Positions 34,863 through 43,006 of a stretch of DNA of 64,000 nt are shown here, piece after piece. The translations under genes and the position numbers were made by a program. The notes below the pieces were generated by a model. The model saw only the letters and a program-made list of their open reading frames with translations, was not told the origin of the DNA and searched no databases. The DNA is from Candidatus Gastranaerophilales bacterium (GTDB lineage: Bacteria; Cyanobacteriota; Vampirovibrionia; Gastranaerophilales; Gastranaerophilaceae), in NCBI GenBank assembly GCA_944326525.1, contig CALVEG010000003.1, positions 137,846 to 201,845 on the forward strand, read 5' to 3'. Each line of letters begins with the position of its first letter. Positions within the stretch are counted from its first letter, which is position 1.

Positions 34863-35077
34863 TGGCGGAAAATTTAAAACAGACTGTTGCAGACTTAAAA
34901 TCAGAGGTTGAAAAACTCAAAAAGGACGTTGATGATTTGTCAAAAGCCTGCCTTGTCATAATTAAGCAAAATAATAGTCTGATTGATGAGAGGTTCGAAC
35001 TAAAAAAGAGGTTAGAGGGTGAAAAAGCGTTTAAGCCAAAGGGAAAAAGAAATACGGCAGCTGATAATAGAAGGTAA
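34862..35077 (+). CDS. Small coiled-coil protein
   Basis: 71 residues, mostly one coiled coil (LKSEVEKLKKDVDDLSKA) with a basic tail KPKGKRNTAADNRR. Overlaps the LuxR-like gene by 59 bases in another frame. Function unknown. Confidence 0.6.
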   Translation: MAENLKQTVADLKSEVEKLKKDVDDLSKACLVIIKQNNSLIDERFELKKRLEGEKAFKPKGKRNTAADNRR

Positions 35078-35213
35078 AACAAATAGAGAAATCTGCTGTT
35101 TGCTTTGCATTTCCCGTAGTACGCTTGAAAACCATATTACAAAAATTTATCAAAAATGCGAAGTTAAAAACCGTATGGAGTTGTTTTTTAATTATTTCAA
35201 AGAAAGAGGTTAA
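35019..35213 (+). CDS. Stand-alone LuxR/GerE-type HTH protein
   Basis: 64 residues, almost exactly one GerE domain: LSQREKEIRQLIIEGKTNRE, ICCLLCISRSTLENHITKIY, QKCEVKNRMELF. Start GTG 35019 with AGAGGGTG upstream. With no receiver or ligand domain it is probably a constitutive phage transcription regulator. Confidence 0.8.
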   Translation: MKKRLSQREKEIRQLIIEGKTNREICCLLCISRSTLENHITKIYQKCEVKNRMELFFNYFKERG

Positions 35214-35214
35214 T

Positions 35215-35364
35215 GTGGCAATATTTATTATTTTTTTTAAATTTTTGTTGGTAGTTTGTGTTTTTTTGATACTTGCTGGTTGTGCACTGGTTGATGTTAT
35301 TCAGGAATATTTTAACCGTCATTTAGAGCATAGGGAAAAAGAGATCGACTTGAATGAAAACTGA
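35215..35364 (+). CDS. Small membrane or lipoprotein
   Basis: 49 residues from GTG 35215 (GAGG upstream). A hydrophobic segment, FKFLLVVCVFLILAGC, ends in a lipobox-like LAGC, followed by a charged tail. It could be a lipoprotein or a single-pass membrane peptide; superinfection exclusion is a common job of such early genes, but that is inference. Confidence 0.55.
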   Translation: MAIFIIFFKFLLVVCVFLILAGCALVDVIQEYFNRHLEHREKEIDLNEN

Positions 35365-36112
35365 GGAATTGCAAAGAGTAAATGCTATTAATGTTTACGA
35401 TTATCTTCTTGATTTTATTTGGCAAGCTACCTTGTTAACTGATAAAGAAAGAGAAAATTGGGAACAAATTGAAGCTTTGATTAAGTCAAGAAAAATAAAA
35501 AATTGTATGGATGTAATGAAAACTCAAGTTAAGGTAAAAAGTATTATGGATAATAAAACTGAATTTTTGAAACTTTTAACGCCTGGTGAAAAGCGGGTTG
35601 TACAGGAATTTATAAATCAAACACCAAGTAAAGATATTCCTTTAAAACTTGATATATCTGATAAATCTTATTCGGTGTATTTGTCAAGTATTTACAAAAA
35701 GACTCAAAATTTGGTTTGTTATGGCAAGAGAATAAAGATGCCGGCCCTGTACAAATATCTTTTTGACACGCTTAAATTTCAAAAAGGTGAAGTTATTATT
35801 GAACCTAAAAAGAAAACAATAAATTCAACTTCTAAGAAAAAAGCAAATTTTATAGTTAAAGAATTTGGAAATTCGACTGATCTTATAAATTCATTTACCC
35901 AAGTTAAAACTTGTATTCGTGAAAAATTGGATGGTCTGATATTGGATATAGGAAAAGCTGTTCTTCAACAAGGTAAAGATGGATTAGAAAATAATTTAAC
36001 TTATGTTTGGGCAAAACGATACGAGATCGCTCTCAAAGTTCTTGAAATGGAAAATGCTCGGTTATGTAAAAAGGTAAAAAATAATGAGGTGAAAAATGAA
36101 AATAAAAATTAG
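35354..36112 (+). CDS. Early protein with possible LuxR-like HTH
   Basis: 252 residues. Residues about 75-120 (LLTPGEKRVVQEFINQTPSK, then DISDKSYSVYLSSIYKKT) echo the GerE helix-turn-helix layout seen in the gene at 35019, but less clearly. The rest is helical and basic. It overlaps the clamp gene start by 17 bases. Probably a regulatory DNA-binding protein. Confidence 0.55.
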   Translation: MKTEELQRVNAINVYDYLLDFIWQATLLTDKERENWEQIEALIKSRKIKNCMDVMKTQVKVKSIMDNKTEFLKLLTPGEKRVVQEFINQTPSKDIPLKLDISDKSYSVYLSSIYKKTQNLVCYGKRIKMPALYKYLFDTLKFQKGEVIIEPKKKTINSTSKKKANFIVKEFGNSTDLINSFTQVKTCIREKLDGLILDIGKAVLQQGKDGLENNLTYVWAKRYEIALKVLEMENARLCKKVKNNEVKNENKN

Positions 36113-37202
36113 TGTTGATGAACTGAAAACTATGCTGGGAAAAATTAAGCATATAGCAAAAGAAGATAAAAACTGTCATGTCTTGGCATTCGGATTGTTT
36201 GAAGCGAGTGATGATGAAATCAGAATAACTGTAACAAGTTTAACTAATTGCGCTGTAATTACTGTTGGAGCTGAAGTTTTGAGTCCAGGAGCCTGTCTTA
36301 TTGAGCCGGCAAAGCTTTATGACATACTAGATACTTTAAATGGTGATGTTTTTATTGAAGAAAAAGAATCTTTTGTTTCAATTCTTCAGGATAATACTGA
36401 ATGTAAACTTGATACTATACCGGTTGATGATTTCCCGTCTGATAGTTTTGATATTGAAAAAGGACTTGAGTTTGAAATGCCTGCTGCTGCTCTTATTGAA
36501 GGATTTAAAAAATCTAAAAAGTTTGCAGATAATACTGAAGGTAGCGTTTTAACAGGTGTGAATATAAATATAGAAAAAACTCTAATAACTTTTGCTGCAA
36601 CTGATGGAAACAGGCTTGCTGTTGTTGTTAAATGTATAGAAGATGAAAAAATTAAACTTAATATAACACTTCCAAAACGATCTATAGATAATTTACTTCC
36701 TATAATAAAACCCGAAGATAATATTCTTATATTTACAAATGATAATATTTGTAGCTTTTTTTATTCCGGAATTCGCTATTACACAAGACTTTTGCAGGGA
36801 CAATTCCCGAAATATAAGAAACTTATGCGTGAAGAAAGTCCGGTTAAACTATTTGTGAATAAATCAGACTTATCTAGAGTGCTGGAATGTATCAAAGCTG
36901 TCGGTGGAGAAGATAATTTTTATTCAGTTTGCTTTAAAACAGATGGATTGTTCCTAAAAATAAAAAATAAAAATGCTAAGGTTAATGATGTGCTTGCAAT
37001 TGAACATGAGGGCCCAGATGTTTCATTTGTCTTGAATAGAATTTATTTGGAAATTTTGTTAAGTGTTATAACTGGTGATACGGTAAAATTTGAACTTCTT
37101 CAAAATTCACGTTCAGCTGTTGTTTGTAAAGATATGGAACACAAATATTTAATAATGCCGATATCAGATCGAAATGGAGAAAGTGATGCAAAGCCAGTTT
37201 GA
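36096..37202 (+). CDS. dnaN: Phage-encoded DNA polymerase III beta sliding clamp
   Basis: 368 residues, the length of bacterial DnaN. Three-domain clamp pattern: IEPAKLYDILDTLN and TIPVDDFPSD in domain 1; ALIEGFKKSKKF, LTGVNINIE, FAATDGNRLAVV in domain 2; YTRLLQGQFPKYKKLM (matching the FPDY-like linker), and a C-terminal KYLIMPI. A ring around DNA gives processivity and recruits polymerase and other partners. It overlaps the genes on both sides and is followed by an SSB. Confidence 0.93.
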   Translation: MKIKISVDELKTMLGKIKHIAKEDKNCHVLAFGLFEASDDEIRITVTSLTNCAVITVGAEVLSPGACLIEPAKLYDILDTLNGDVFIEEKESFVSILQDNTECKLDTIPVDDFPSDSFDIEKGLEFEMPAAALIEGFKKSKKFADNTEGSVLTGVNINIEKTLITFAATDGNRLAVVVKCIEDEKIKLNITLPKRSIDNLLPIIKPEDNILIFTNDNICSFFYSGIRYYTRLLQGQFPKYKKLMREESPVKLFVNKSDLSRVLECIKAVGGEDNFYSVCFKTDGLFLKIKNKNAKVNDVLAIEHEGPDVSFVLNRIYLEILLSVITGDTVKFELLQNSRSAVVCKDMEHKYLIMPISDRNGESDAKPV

Positions 37203-37518
37203 AAAGTTTGCAAAATTTGAAGAGAAAACCTTTGTAGGTTATTGTACTGAGCCTGAAGTCAAATATGCGGAAAATGGATCAATAAGTTGCAAGTTTTCTA
37301 TTCCTTTGAAAGATTCAAAAAGTAGCAAAGATACATTGTGGTTGAATTGTAAAACTTATAAAGAAAATGCTGAAACATTTGCTGAAGTTTGCAAAAAAGG
37401 TTGTTTAGTAAAGGTATCTGGGCGTTTTTATCAATATGAATATAATTCAAATATTTATACTGAATTTTTTGTCCGTGAGTTTTTGAAACTTGCGGACCCA
37501 AAAGAACAAAATGTTTAA
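37186..37518 (+). CDS. Single-stranded DNA-binding protein (OB fold)
   Basis: 110 residues from ATG 37186 (GGAG upstream). OB-fold SSB features: FVGYCTEPEVKYAENGS, CKFSIPL, LWLNCKTYKENAETFAEVCK, GCLVKVSGRF, YTEFFVREF. Shorter than bacterial SSB and lacks the acidic DDDIPF-type tip. Protects single strands in phage replication beside the clamp. Confidence 0.82.
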   Translation: MQSQFEKFAKFEEKTFVGYCTEPEVKYAENGSISCKFSIPLKDSKSSKDTLWLNCKTYKENAETFAEVCKKGCLVKVSGRFYQYEYNSNIYTEFFVREFLKLADPKEQNV

Positions 37519-37534
37519 TTTTAAGGAGGATTTA

Positions 37535-37858
37535 ATGGCCAATGAGTTAGAATTTGATAGTAACTACTCAAAATTGTGTAATCAGGCGCATGCCCAACTT
37601 GTATGGTGCGAAAAGGTATTTTGTAATCCTGAAGATATAAAGTACAAAAGCCTTGTTGAATATGATACACGAAAACGTGATGGAACTTATTATAAAATTA
37701 GGAAAGCTTCTTATTTGCTATTGTTATTTGTCGGCGATAAAGGAATAATGTTTTCTACTTTAAGAACTCCGGATACTAAAAATATAAATAATTTTTGTGG
37801 TAAAGAAGGGAGTTGGTTCGATATTTTGATAAAGGATGGTAAAGATTGTGCCAAGTAA
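37535..37858 (+). CDS. Hypothetical early protein
   Basis: 107 residues from ATG 37535 with AAGGAGG upstream. Contains KIRKASYLLLLFVGDKGIMF and a C-terminal SWFDILIKDGKD. Not recognised. Sits between SSB and a zinc-finger-like protein in the replication operon. Confidence 0.65.
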   Translation: MANELEFDSNYSKLCNQAHAQLVWCEKVFCNPEDIKYKSLVEYDTRKRDGTYYKIRKASYLLLLFVGDKGIMFSTLRTPDTKNINNFCGKEGSWFDILIKDGKDCAK

Positions 37859-38057
37859 ATGGTGTTCAGCTTGTCAAAAAATAGTAACAAGTAGTTATGT
37901 ACCGGCATTTTGTTGTTGGTGTAGCGCAGATTTGTCTAAGGATGCTATATTGCAAGGCTTTAAGACTTTACAAGAACGTGCACAATTAATAAAGAAACTG
38001 AGTAGTAACGATTGTTTAGTTAATCCGCACCAAATCGCGCAGATGAAGTTATTTTGA
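37848..38057 (+). CDS. Small zinc-ribbon-like protein
   Basis: 69 residues from GTG 37848; ATG 37836 is an alternative. KWCSACQK and FCCWCSADL give two CxxC pairs spaced 15 residues apart, a plausible zinc knuckle, followed by a helix. Possible nucleic-acid or protein contact role. Confidence 0.55.
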   Translation: MPSKWCSACQKIVTSSYVPAFCCWCSADLSKDAILQGFKTLQERAQLIKKLSSNDCLVNPHQIAQMKLF

Positions 38058-38073
38058 AGGAAGGAGATCTTAT

Positions 38074-38277
38074 ATGAGTAAGAAAATAAAATGGGTGCCC
38101 GGAGAAATTTTGGAAGATGATTATCCCGTGTATGGAGATTATTTATATTTTGCTGATGACCGGCTTATACGTTCGGACATATTCGGTACCGTGTGGGATT
38201 TGAAGCGAGATCTGCGCAGTCAAGACATAACTTTTGAATATATACGTGCTGCCAGAATGGATTTTGGGGAGGTGTAA
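38074..38277 (+). CDS. Hypothetical protein
   Basis: 67 residues with a very strong ribosome site (AAGGAAGGAG). Acidic N-terminal half (GEILEDDYPVYGDYLYFADD), basic C-terminal helix. Not recognised. Confidence 0.6.
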   Translation: MSKKIKWVPGEILEDDYPVYGDYLYFADDRLIRSDIFGTVWDLKRDLRSQDITFEYIRAARMDFGEV

Positions 38278-38282
38278 AACGG

Positions 38283-38771
38283 ATGGAATGCAAATATAAA
38301 TTTCGGGGTAAAGAAAAATTTGACGGCAAACCTTATTGTACTTGCTTTAGTGAGTTTTGTGAGGATTTGCCAATTTGTGATGATGATTGTCAAATTTATG
38401 AAGATTTCAAACAGCTCACTAGCAAGACACTGGAATATGAGAAATATAAAAAACTGGCAGCTGATTTTAAGGATGTCAATAAACAACTTGGCTACAAATA
38501 TCTAACAATAAAGAAGGAGTGTGAGGAGCTGAGAAAAGAAAATCAAGAACTAAGAAACAGCTTATCAGATAGTTTGATGTTTAGATTTACTAGTCAAGAC
38601 AAAGAAGCAGACCGCTACCGCAAGACTCTAGAGAAGATTGAGGAGTATTGTAATGAGTATTGTATGGACGACTGTATTGGCGATGAAAGACTAAGGACTT
38701 TTGACAAATGTCAACAATGTATTAGTGGTGATATTCTCGACATCATCAACAAAGCTAAAGGAAATAACTAA
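38283..38771 (+). CDS. Cys-rich coiled-coil protein
   Basis: 162 residues. N-terminal Cys cluster (YCTCFSEFCEDLPICDDDC), central coiled coil (CEELRKENQELRNSLSD), second Cys cluster (YCNEYCMDDCIGDERL, KCQQC). Could bind zinc at both ends. Function unknown; the pattern recurs in phage proteins of unknown function. Confidence 0.6.
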   Translation: MECKYKFRGKEKFDGKPYCTCFSEFCEDLPICDDDCQIYEDFKQLTSKTLEYEKYKKLAADFKDVNKQLGYKYLTIKKECEELRKENQELRNSLSDSLMFRFTSQDKEADRYRKTLEKIEEYCNEYCMDDCIGDERLRTFDKCQQCISGDILDIINKAKGNN

Positions 38772-39043
38772 TGATTAGAGATATAGAAAATTGCAGAGAA
38801 GTTCATTTAGGACATGGAACTGTTGGTGTCTCGGTTGATACAACCGGAACTGTAGAAGTTTTGTACAATAAACCTTCTACACCGATAGGTAGCATAAGCA
38901 ATGAATTTGCAGGCAAGGCAGCAGTAGAACTAAAAGAGAAATGTGTTTGTTTATTCTTTGACGGCAGAGAAGGAATAGCTGCTTTAGACATATTAATTCA
39001 TAATCTGCAAAAGATAAGAACAAAGTTAAAGGAGGGCGTATGA
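38771..39043 (+). CDS. Hypothetical protein
   Basis: 90 residues, compact alpha/beta (HLGHGTVGVSVDTTGTVEVL, then a C-terminal helix IAALDILIHNLQKIRTKL). Start ATG overlaps the previous stop by one base. Not recognised. Confidence 0.6.
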   Translation: MIRDIENCREVHLGHGTVGVSVDTTGTVEVLYNKPSTPIGSISNEFAGKAAVELKEKCVCLFFDGREGIAALDILIHNLQKIRTKLKEGV

Positions 39044-39387
39044 CAACTAAAGACTTATCACGTGAATTGTGCGAGGTTTGCGGCATTGAAGGAAAATACC
39101 TTGAATATACAACAGAAACAACAGACGGTTGTGTCAATTCAGGAAAAAAGAGAGTTTTTCCAAACTTCACGCAGCCAGAAAACTTTGTAAGGCTAATTGA
39201 ACTTAGATTTACAACCAAAAGAGGTGATGTTTTTACAGTTGTAGAGGCATTACAAAACGGAAGGTGTTTCACTTTTGCAGATAGAAAATCTTTTTTGGAA
39301 CAATTATTAGATTACATTTTCACGTGTGAAAATTTTGGCGAATATATCAAGCACGCAATCAAATCGGAGGTGTGGTTGTATGACTAA
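39040..39387 (+). CDS. Hypothetical protein with N-terminal CxxC
   Basis: 115 residues starting MTTKDLSRELCEVCGIEGKY. One CxxC in the N-terminal helix region, C-terminal helical segment (SFLEQLLDYIFTCENF). Overlaps both neighbours by a few bases. Not recognised. Confidence 0.6.
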   Translation: MTTKDLSRELCEVCGIEGKYLEYTTETTDGCVNSGKKRVFPNFTQPENFVRLIELRFTTKRGDVFTVVEALQNGRCFTFADRKSFLEQLLDYIFTCENFGEYIKHAIKSEVWLYD

Positions 39388-39814
39388 TGAAGTGGAAAAG
39401 AAGTTTTTTGATGCATTCGGGATTGAATGTGATCAACTTATACATCAACAGTTTAATTATGCCCAAGTACCTCGAGGACTAGAATTTTTCAAAACCCGAG
39501 AAGAATTAGCAAACGCAGGTATGATTAAAATAAGTTATAAAAAACTCACACCAGCACCCGGGAACGATTGTATTTATTGGGGTGAATATCACTACCCTGC
39601 AATCACTGACAGCATTCTGCTTAGGCTAATTTGTCTGCTTGTTGGCCACTATTGGAAAACAAAAGAGCATTATTATCTTACTGCACTTGATGTTGAATAT
39701 TTGCGTAAAGAGATATTGTCCGATGCGTGCTATGTAATTGACGGTATGTTTTCACAAGAAAAAGAAGCTGATTTTGTAAACCAAGTCCGTACGCTTTTTA
39801 AAGGAAAGAAATAA
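39380..39814 (+). CDS. Hypothetical protein
   Basis: 144 residues from ATG 39380, chosen for CGGAGG upstream and an 8-base overlap with the gene before. Begins MTNEVEKKFFDAFGIECDQL and has a WGEYHYPAITDSILLRLICL segment, a style shared with many short phage proteins of unknown function that use a K-x-F-F-x-x-F-G-I start. Confidence 0.6.
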   Translation: MTNEVEKKFFDAFGIECDQLIHQQFNYAQVPRGLEFFKTREELANAGMIKISYKKLTPAPGNDCIYWGEYHYPAITDSILLRLICLLVGHYWKTKEHYYLTALDVEYLRKEILSDACYVIDGMFSQEKEADFVNQVRTLFKGKK

Positions 39815-39846
39815 ATGCCAAACAGTTAAATCGGAGGTCTAGATGT

Positions 39847-40396
39847 ATGTGTAATATAACAAAGTTTCGAGATGGTAAATACAGAGCAATAGTAGTGGAT
39901 TTGGATGATGTGGTTTTTTTATACAAATCCTATTTTCAAAAAAGCTGAAGAAATGAATTTGTCAGGTGATGATTTGTGGAATTTTTTTCATGAAAAAGTA
40001 AAAGAATGTTCTGTGAATCATTGGGCACGTGATATGATTGGTCTTTATATAAGAAAAGGAATTTCACCGGTTTTTGTTACAGCCAGAAGTGAAGAAATAT
40101 GGCTTGAAACATTTATGAGCATTGCGAAGGGGTTGCATATGACATATTTTGATTTGTATATGCGCAAACCTGGCGACAAGCGCCCGAGTGAAATTGTCAA
40201 AGAAGAAATTCTTCTTGATTATGTTTTGCCGCTTTATGAGGTTGAATTTGCGCTTGATGATGATATCAAAAATTGTGAGATGTATGCAAAACACGGTATT
40301 CCTGTTTTGCATGTTTTAAATGCTGAAGGCGAAATATGTCCAAATGTTGCTAAATGTAGTGAATTACTTGCTGTGTCTGATATTCAGAGTAATTAA
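39847..40396 (+). pseudogene. HAD phosphatase (PNK 3'-phosphatase-like), frame-disrupted
   Basis: Two frames together give one HAD hydrolase. From ATG 39847 (GGAGGT 8 bases upstream) the first reads ...YRAIVVDLDDVVF, motif I with the DxD pair, then stops at 39948. The +1 frame from about 39911 to 40396 carries YTNPIFKKAEEMN, motif II PVFVTARSEE, a Lys in RPSEIVKEEIL and motif IV FALDDDIKNCEMY. Removing one T from the seven at 39914-39920 restores a continuous protein. This resembles the 3'-phosphatase domain of T4 polynucleotide kinase, a nucleic-acid end repair role. True mutation, homopolymer error and programmed shift cannot be separated here. Confidence 0.75.
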
Positions 40397-40434
40397 TGTG
40401 TGTAAAGGTTACTAAACAAAGGAAGGCTTGAAAA

Positions 40435-40620
40435 ATGGATCCGGGATTCGGAACAAAAATTAGAAATATTAGAACAGGTGAATTAGGTTTATTGATTCGA
40501 ACTTATCTTAATAAATTTGCTGACGGCAGTGTTATGTATGCCGTCTGGGTCGATCAAAAAGGTAAACGGAAATGTGATGAACTGGATAATTTGAAACCTG
40601 TTGACGATGAGGACGGTTAG
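40435..40620 (+). CDS. Hypothetical small protein
   Basis: 61 residues, probably a small beta barrel (GTKIRNIRTGELGLLIRTYL, VMYAVWVDQKGKR) with an acidic tail. AAGGAAGG precedes the ATG. Not recognised. Confidence 0.55.
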   Translation: MDPGFGTKIRNIRTGELGLLIRTYLNKFADGSVMYAVWVDQKGKRKCDELDNLKPVDDEDG

Positions 40621-40803
40621 ATGGATAAAGATTTATTGATAGCTCAAATAAACAAGGCGCAGCAGGAGCTTGCCAATGCTGCTTTGTGGATGCAGGATGC
40701 GGTTGCAAATTTTCATTTCAAGCGCGGGTATCTTGCGGCCCTGCAGGCTTCACTGCAGCTTAAGGAAAACAACCTTGAAAAACATGTTGAAAGCCAGAAC
40801 TAA
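40621..40803 (+). CDS. Hypothetical small helical protein
   Basis: 60 residues, helical, starting directly after the previous stop. No recognised domain. Its GC content looks a little higher than that of its left-hand neighbours. Confidence 0.55.
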   Translation: MDKDLLIAQINKAQQELANAALWMQDAVANFHFKRGYLAALQASLQLKENNLEKHVESQN

Positions 40804-40858
40804 CGGATTTTGCGTAGAGTGAGGACTTTGTTCGAAATTCAAGACGATTGAGGTAAAA

Positions 40859-41929
40859 ATGGAATATGGATTTAATGTAGAAATAGCACAAAAATTGGGC
40901 GTAAATGAGGCGATTATTATTCGTAATTTTCAGCACTGGCTCCAGAAAAACAAAGCTAATAATGCAAATTTTTATGACGGCCGGTACTGGACTTATAATT
41001 CAATTGCTGCATTTTGTAAAATATTCCCGTTCTGGACAGAATACCAGATACGGAATATTCTCAAAAAACTGACAACCTGCGGAATATTAATTAAGGGCAA
41101 CTTTAATAAAAATCCGTACGACAAAACTATATGGTATTCAATTGATGATGACGTTCTTGCTTCATATCTTAAGTGTGAAAATTCTTCAGATGATGTTGGG
41201 AATTGTAGCGACGAGATACAAAAAGAGGTTAAAAGTACCAAAACGGTCGATTTGTTGAATTTACCAAATCGATATGTTGAAAATGCCAAATCGATGTTGC
41301 AAAATTACCAAATCGATGTGGTAAATTTACCGGATCGATCTGGCAAATTTGCCAAACCTATACCATGTGTAAACACAAATAGTAAACCATGTGTAAACAC
41401 ACATACACAAAAGGGTGTGTGTGATGAATTTTCAAACGAACCAAAAGCGGGCGCACCCGAAAGCATAAATCCGGATAAGCAGAATAAGCGTACGGCGTGT
41501 AATGTAACGCCAAACAGTCCGGAAGTTGCTGATTTTTGCAAAGATTACAAAGAATTTAAAAATCCTGAGTTCGAACCGTCGGACGATGATAAAATTGAGA
41601 TTGCAAAAGTGCTTGCCAAAAATGGCGGATATAACGCCCAAAAACGTGAATACTGGTGTGACGTTTTTAAAAAAGCAGCCCGCGGCTGGAAAATTGTTGA
41701 AAAAGATGTTGCCCGTATTGTGCCATGTTCGCTTGATAGAGTGCTTACCGAGCATTCCAGAATAAAAGCCAATGAACTCGGGCTTTTGCCACCTAAAAAA
41801 GATGTCCCGAAACCGGAACCGCCTTCAGAGCCCGAAATCTTTGAGGATGCCGGTGATATTGAAGTGGCAAGGGAAAAAGCAAGAGCGTTATTTAACGATT
41901 TAAGGCGGTTATATACACCAATTAGATAA
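40859..41929 (+). CDS. Replication initiation protein (winged-helix, lambda O-like role)
   Basis: 356 residues. Residues 1-100 form a winged-helix domain seen in phage replication proteins (EIAQKLGVNEAIIIRNFQHW, RNILKKLTTCGILIKGNF). A polar linker follows, then a helical C-terminal region (IEIAKVLAKNGGYNAQKREY) that may contact the helicase loader. The linker DNA contains five 22-bp iterons, the same arrangement as lambda ori inside gene O. Last gene of the early operon. Confidence 0.75.
   Translation: MEYGFNVEIAQKLGVNEAIIIRNFQHWLQKNKANNANFYDGRYWTYNSIAAFCKIFPFWTEYQIRNILKKLTTCGILIKGNFNKNPYDKTIWYSIDDDVLASYLKCENSSDDVGNCSDEIQKEVKSTKTVDLLNLPNRYVENAKSMLQNYQIDVVNLPDRSGKFAKPIPCVNTNSKPCVNTHTQKGVCDEFSNEPKAGAPESINPDKQNKRTACNVTPNSPEVADFCKDYKEFKNPEFEPSDDDKIEIAKVLAKNGGYNAQKREYWCDVFKKAARGWKIVEKDVARIVPCSLDRVLTEHSRIKANELGLLPPKKDVPKPEPPSEPEIFEDAGDIEVAREKARALFNDLRRLYTPIR
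41240..41349 (+). repeat. 22-bp iterons, candidate replication origin
   Basis: Five direct repeats with TCGAT at 41247, 41269, 41291, 41313 and 41335, each exactly 22 bases apart. The best units begin TACCAAATCGAT or TGCCAAATCGAT; a sixth degenerate unit starts at 41350. Because 22 is not a multiple of three, the encoded peptide is not repetitive, so the repeat is kept at the DNA level. Two helical turns per unit suits protein binding on one face. Confidence 0.8.
41362..41400 (+). repeat. Second direct repeat beside the iterons
   Basis: ACCATGTGTAAACAC occurs at 41362-41376 and 41386-41400, 24 bases apart, followed by CACATACAC and GGTGTGTGTG that can pair. It forms the right flank of the probable origin. 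Confidence 0.6.
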
Positions 41930-42311
41930 AAAATGATATCCGCACATTGAAAAATTTAAAAATTTTGGCATGTATGCCTTTAGGTGACTTATTTTGAAGC
42001 TGATTTCAAAATCATGGTTTACCCCCATATTTTTTTTACAAAAAATCGGTTATATTGAGATTGCGTTGAAGGGAAAACTGAATGATTAACAGGACAGGCT
42101 GAATGATTTAAGTTCCCGGAGCAAATATTCCCGGCAAAAGTAATTTTGCCTTCTGAACCTTCAGGTTTTTTGAATGAAAAACAAGGCAAGCGGGTCTTCC
42201 GATATCAGAAAAAAGGAATATTGAAGTTTGTACAACTTCACCTCTGCCGAACTGTGCCCTTACAGTTCCGGCATTAAAGGGGCTTGTTACAAACAGGAAG
42301 AGAGGATTGGT
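41930..42311 (+). other. Non-coding gap after replication gene
   Basis: About 380 bases without a supported gene. It is AT-rich with A/T runs near 42030-42040 and a short ACCTTCAGGT palindrome near 42160 followed by TTTTTT that may be a weak terminator. No tRNA or clear promoter was seen. The following gene could start further upstream in this gap at a TTG (42228). Confidence 0.5.
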
Positions 42312-42776
42312 ATGGCAAAAATTTTCTGCGATTCAAAAAAGTGTCTGCGTCACAAATGCGTTATTGACCAGACTTTTGTTATTGTTCCGAAAAACCGCCG
42401 GTTCGCTTTTGCATTTATGTACACGGCACATTGTCCGGTGTGTGGCAGACATTACACTCTTATTTCAAACTTCAGGTTTGTAAAAGAGGGATGTGATAAA
42501 GCTAAAAGAGCCTTCGGCTGCTTTGCACCTGTTTACAGATTGTTCTCAGGAAGTGACGCTGACAGGATTTTTGAAGATGTTTTTGAAAAACAAAAAGCTG
42601 TTCTGTTTGAAGTTGTAAAAGAATCCGCAAATCACAAATCGGGCTTTTATTTGAATTATTCGGAATACGGCACAATTAAGCGCTGTTATTCTAATCTTTC
42701 AAGCCTGATGCTCGGCCGGATGAAATCTAATTTCGAGGATTTGGAAGATAGAAAAAGAATCTTTTTATATAGCTGA
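42312..42776 (+). CDS. Hypothetical Cys-containing protein
   Basis: 154 residues from ATG 42312 (GAGAGGA upstream). CDSKKCLRHKC near the start and CPVCGRHY near residue 48 may bind zinc; the rest is helical and basic. It stands alone before a terminator, where lambdoid phages often place a late regulator, but no regulator fold was recognised. Confidence 0.55.
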   Translation: MAKIFCDSKKCLRHKCVIDQTFVIVPKNRRFAFAFMYTAHCPVCGRHYTLISNFRFVKEGCDKAKRAFGCFAPVYRLFSGSDADRIFEDVFEKQKAVLFEVVKESANHKSGFYLNYSEYGTIKRCYSNLSSLMLGRMKSNFEDLEDRKRIFLYS

Positions 42777-42805
42777 GTGTTTTAAGGCTCCTTAATATTA
42801 TTGTT

Positions 42806-42832
42806 CGAGGGGGTAGACAGCCCCTCGTTTTT
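42806..42832 (+). terminator. Intrinsic terminator
   Basis: CGAGGGG (42806-42812) pairs with CCCCTCG (42821-42827), loop of 8, then five T. It ends the gene at 42312. Confidence 0.85.
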
Positions 42833-42877
42833 ATTTGTTTCTGTGGCGGGGAAAGGGCAGGTAGAGCCTAAAGCCCC

Positions 42878-42960
42878 GAATATATTATCGCTGCAACGGT
42901 AATATATTCAATCATAAAACCTACTTATGATTACCTGCATGACTATATTAAATTGTCATG
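42878..42960 (+). repeat. Three consecutive perfect inverted repeats
   Basis: GAATATATTA/TAATATATTC (42878-42887, 42900-42909), AATCATAA/TTATGATT (42910-42917, 42925-42932) and CATGAC/GTCATG (42938-42943, 42955-42960) follow one another almost without gaps, 46 bases before the methylase gene. They may be a structured leader RNA or operator set for the late operon. Confidence 0.65.
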
Positions 42961-43006
42961 TTAATTTTATGCAAATTTGTAAATCTTAAGGTGTCAGGAG
43001 GTGTAT

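Noticed and set aside
39905..40396. HAD C-terminal part as a complete independent gene starting at 39905
   Set aside because: It lacks motif I with the nucleophile Asp and a ribosome site, while both are present just upstream in the other frame.
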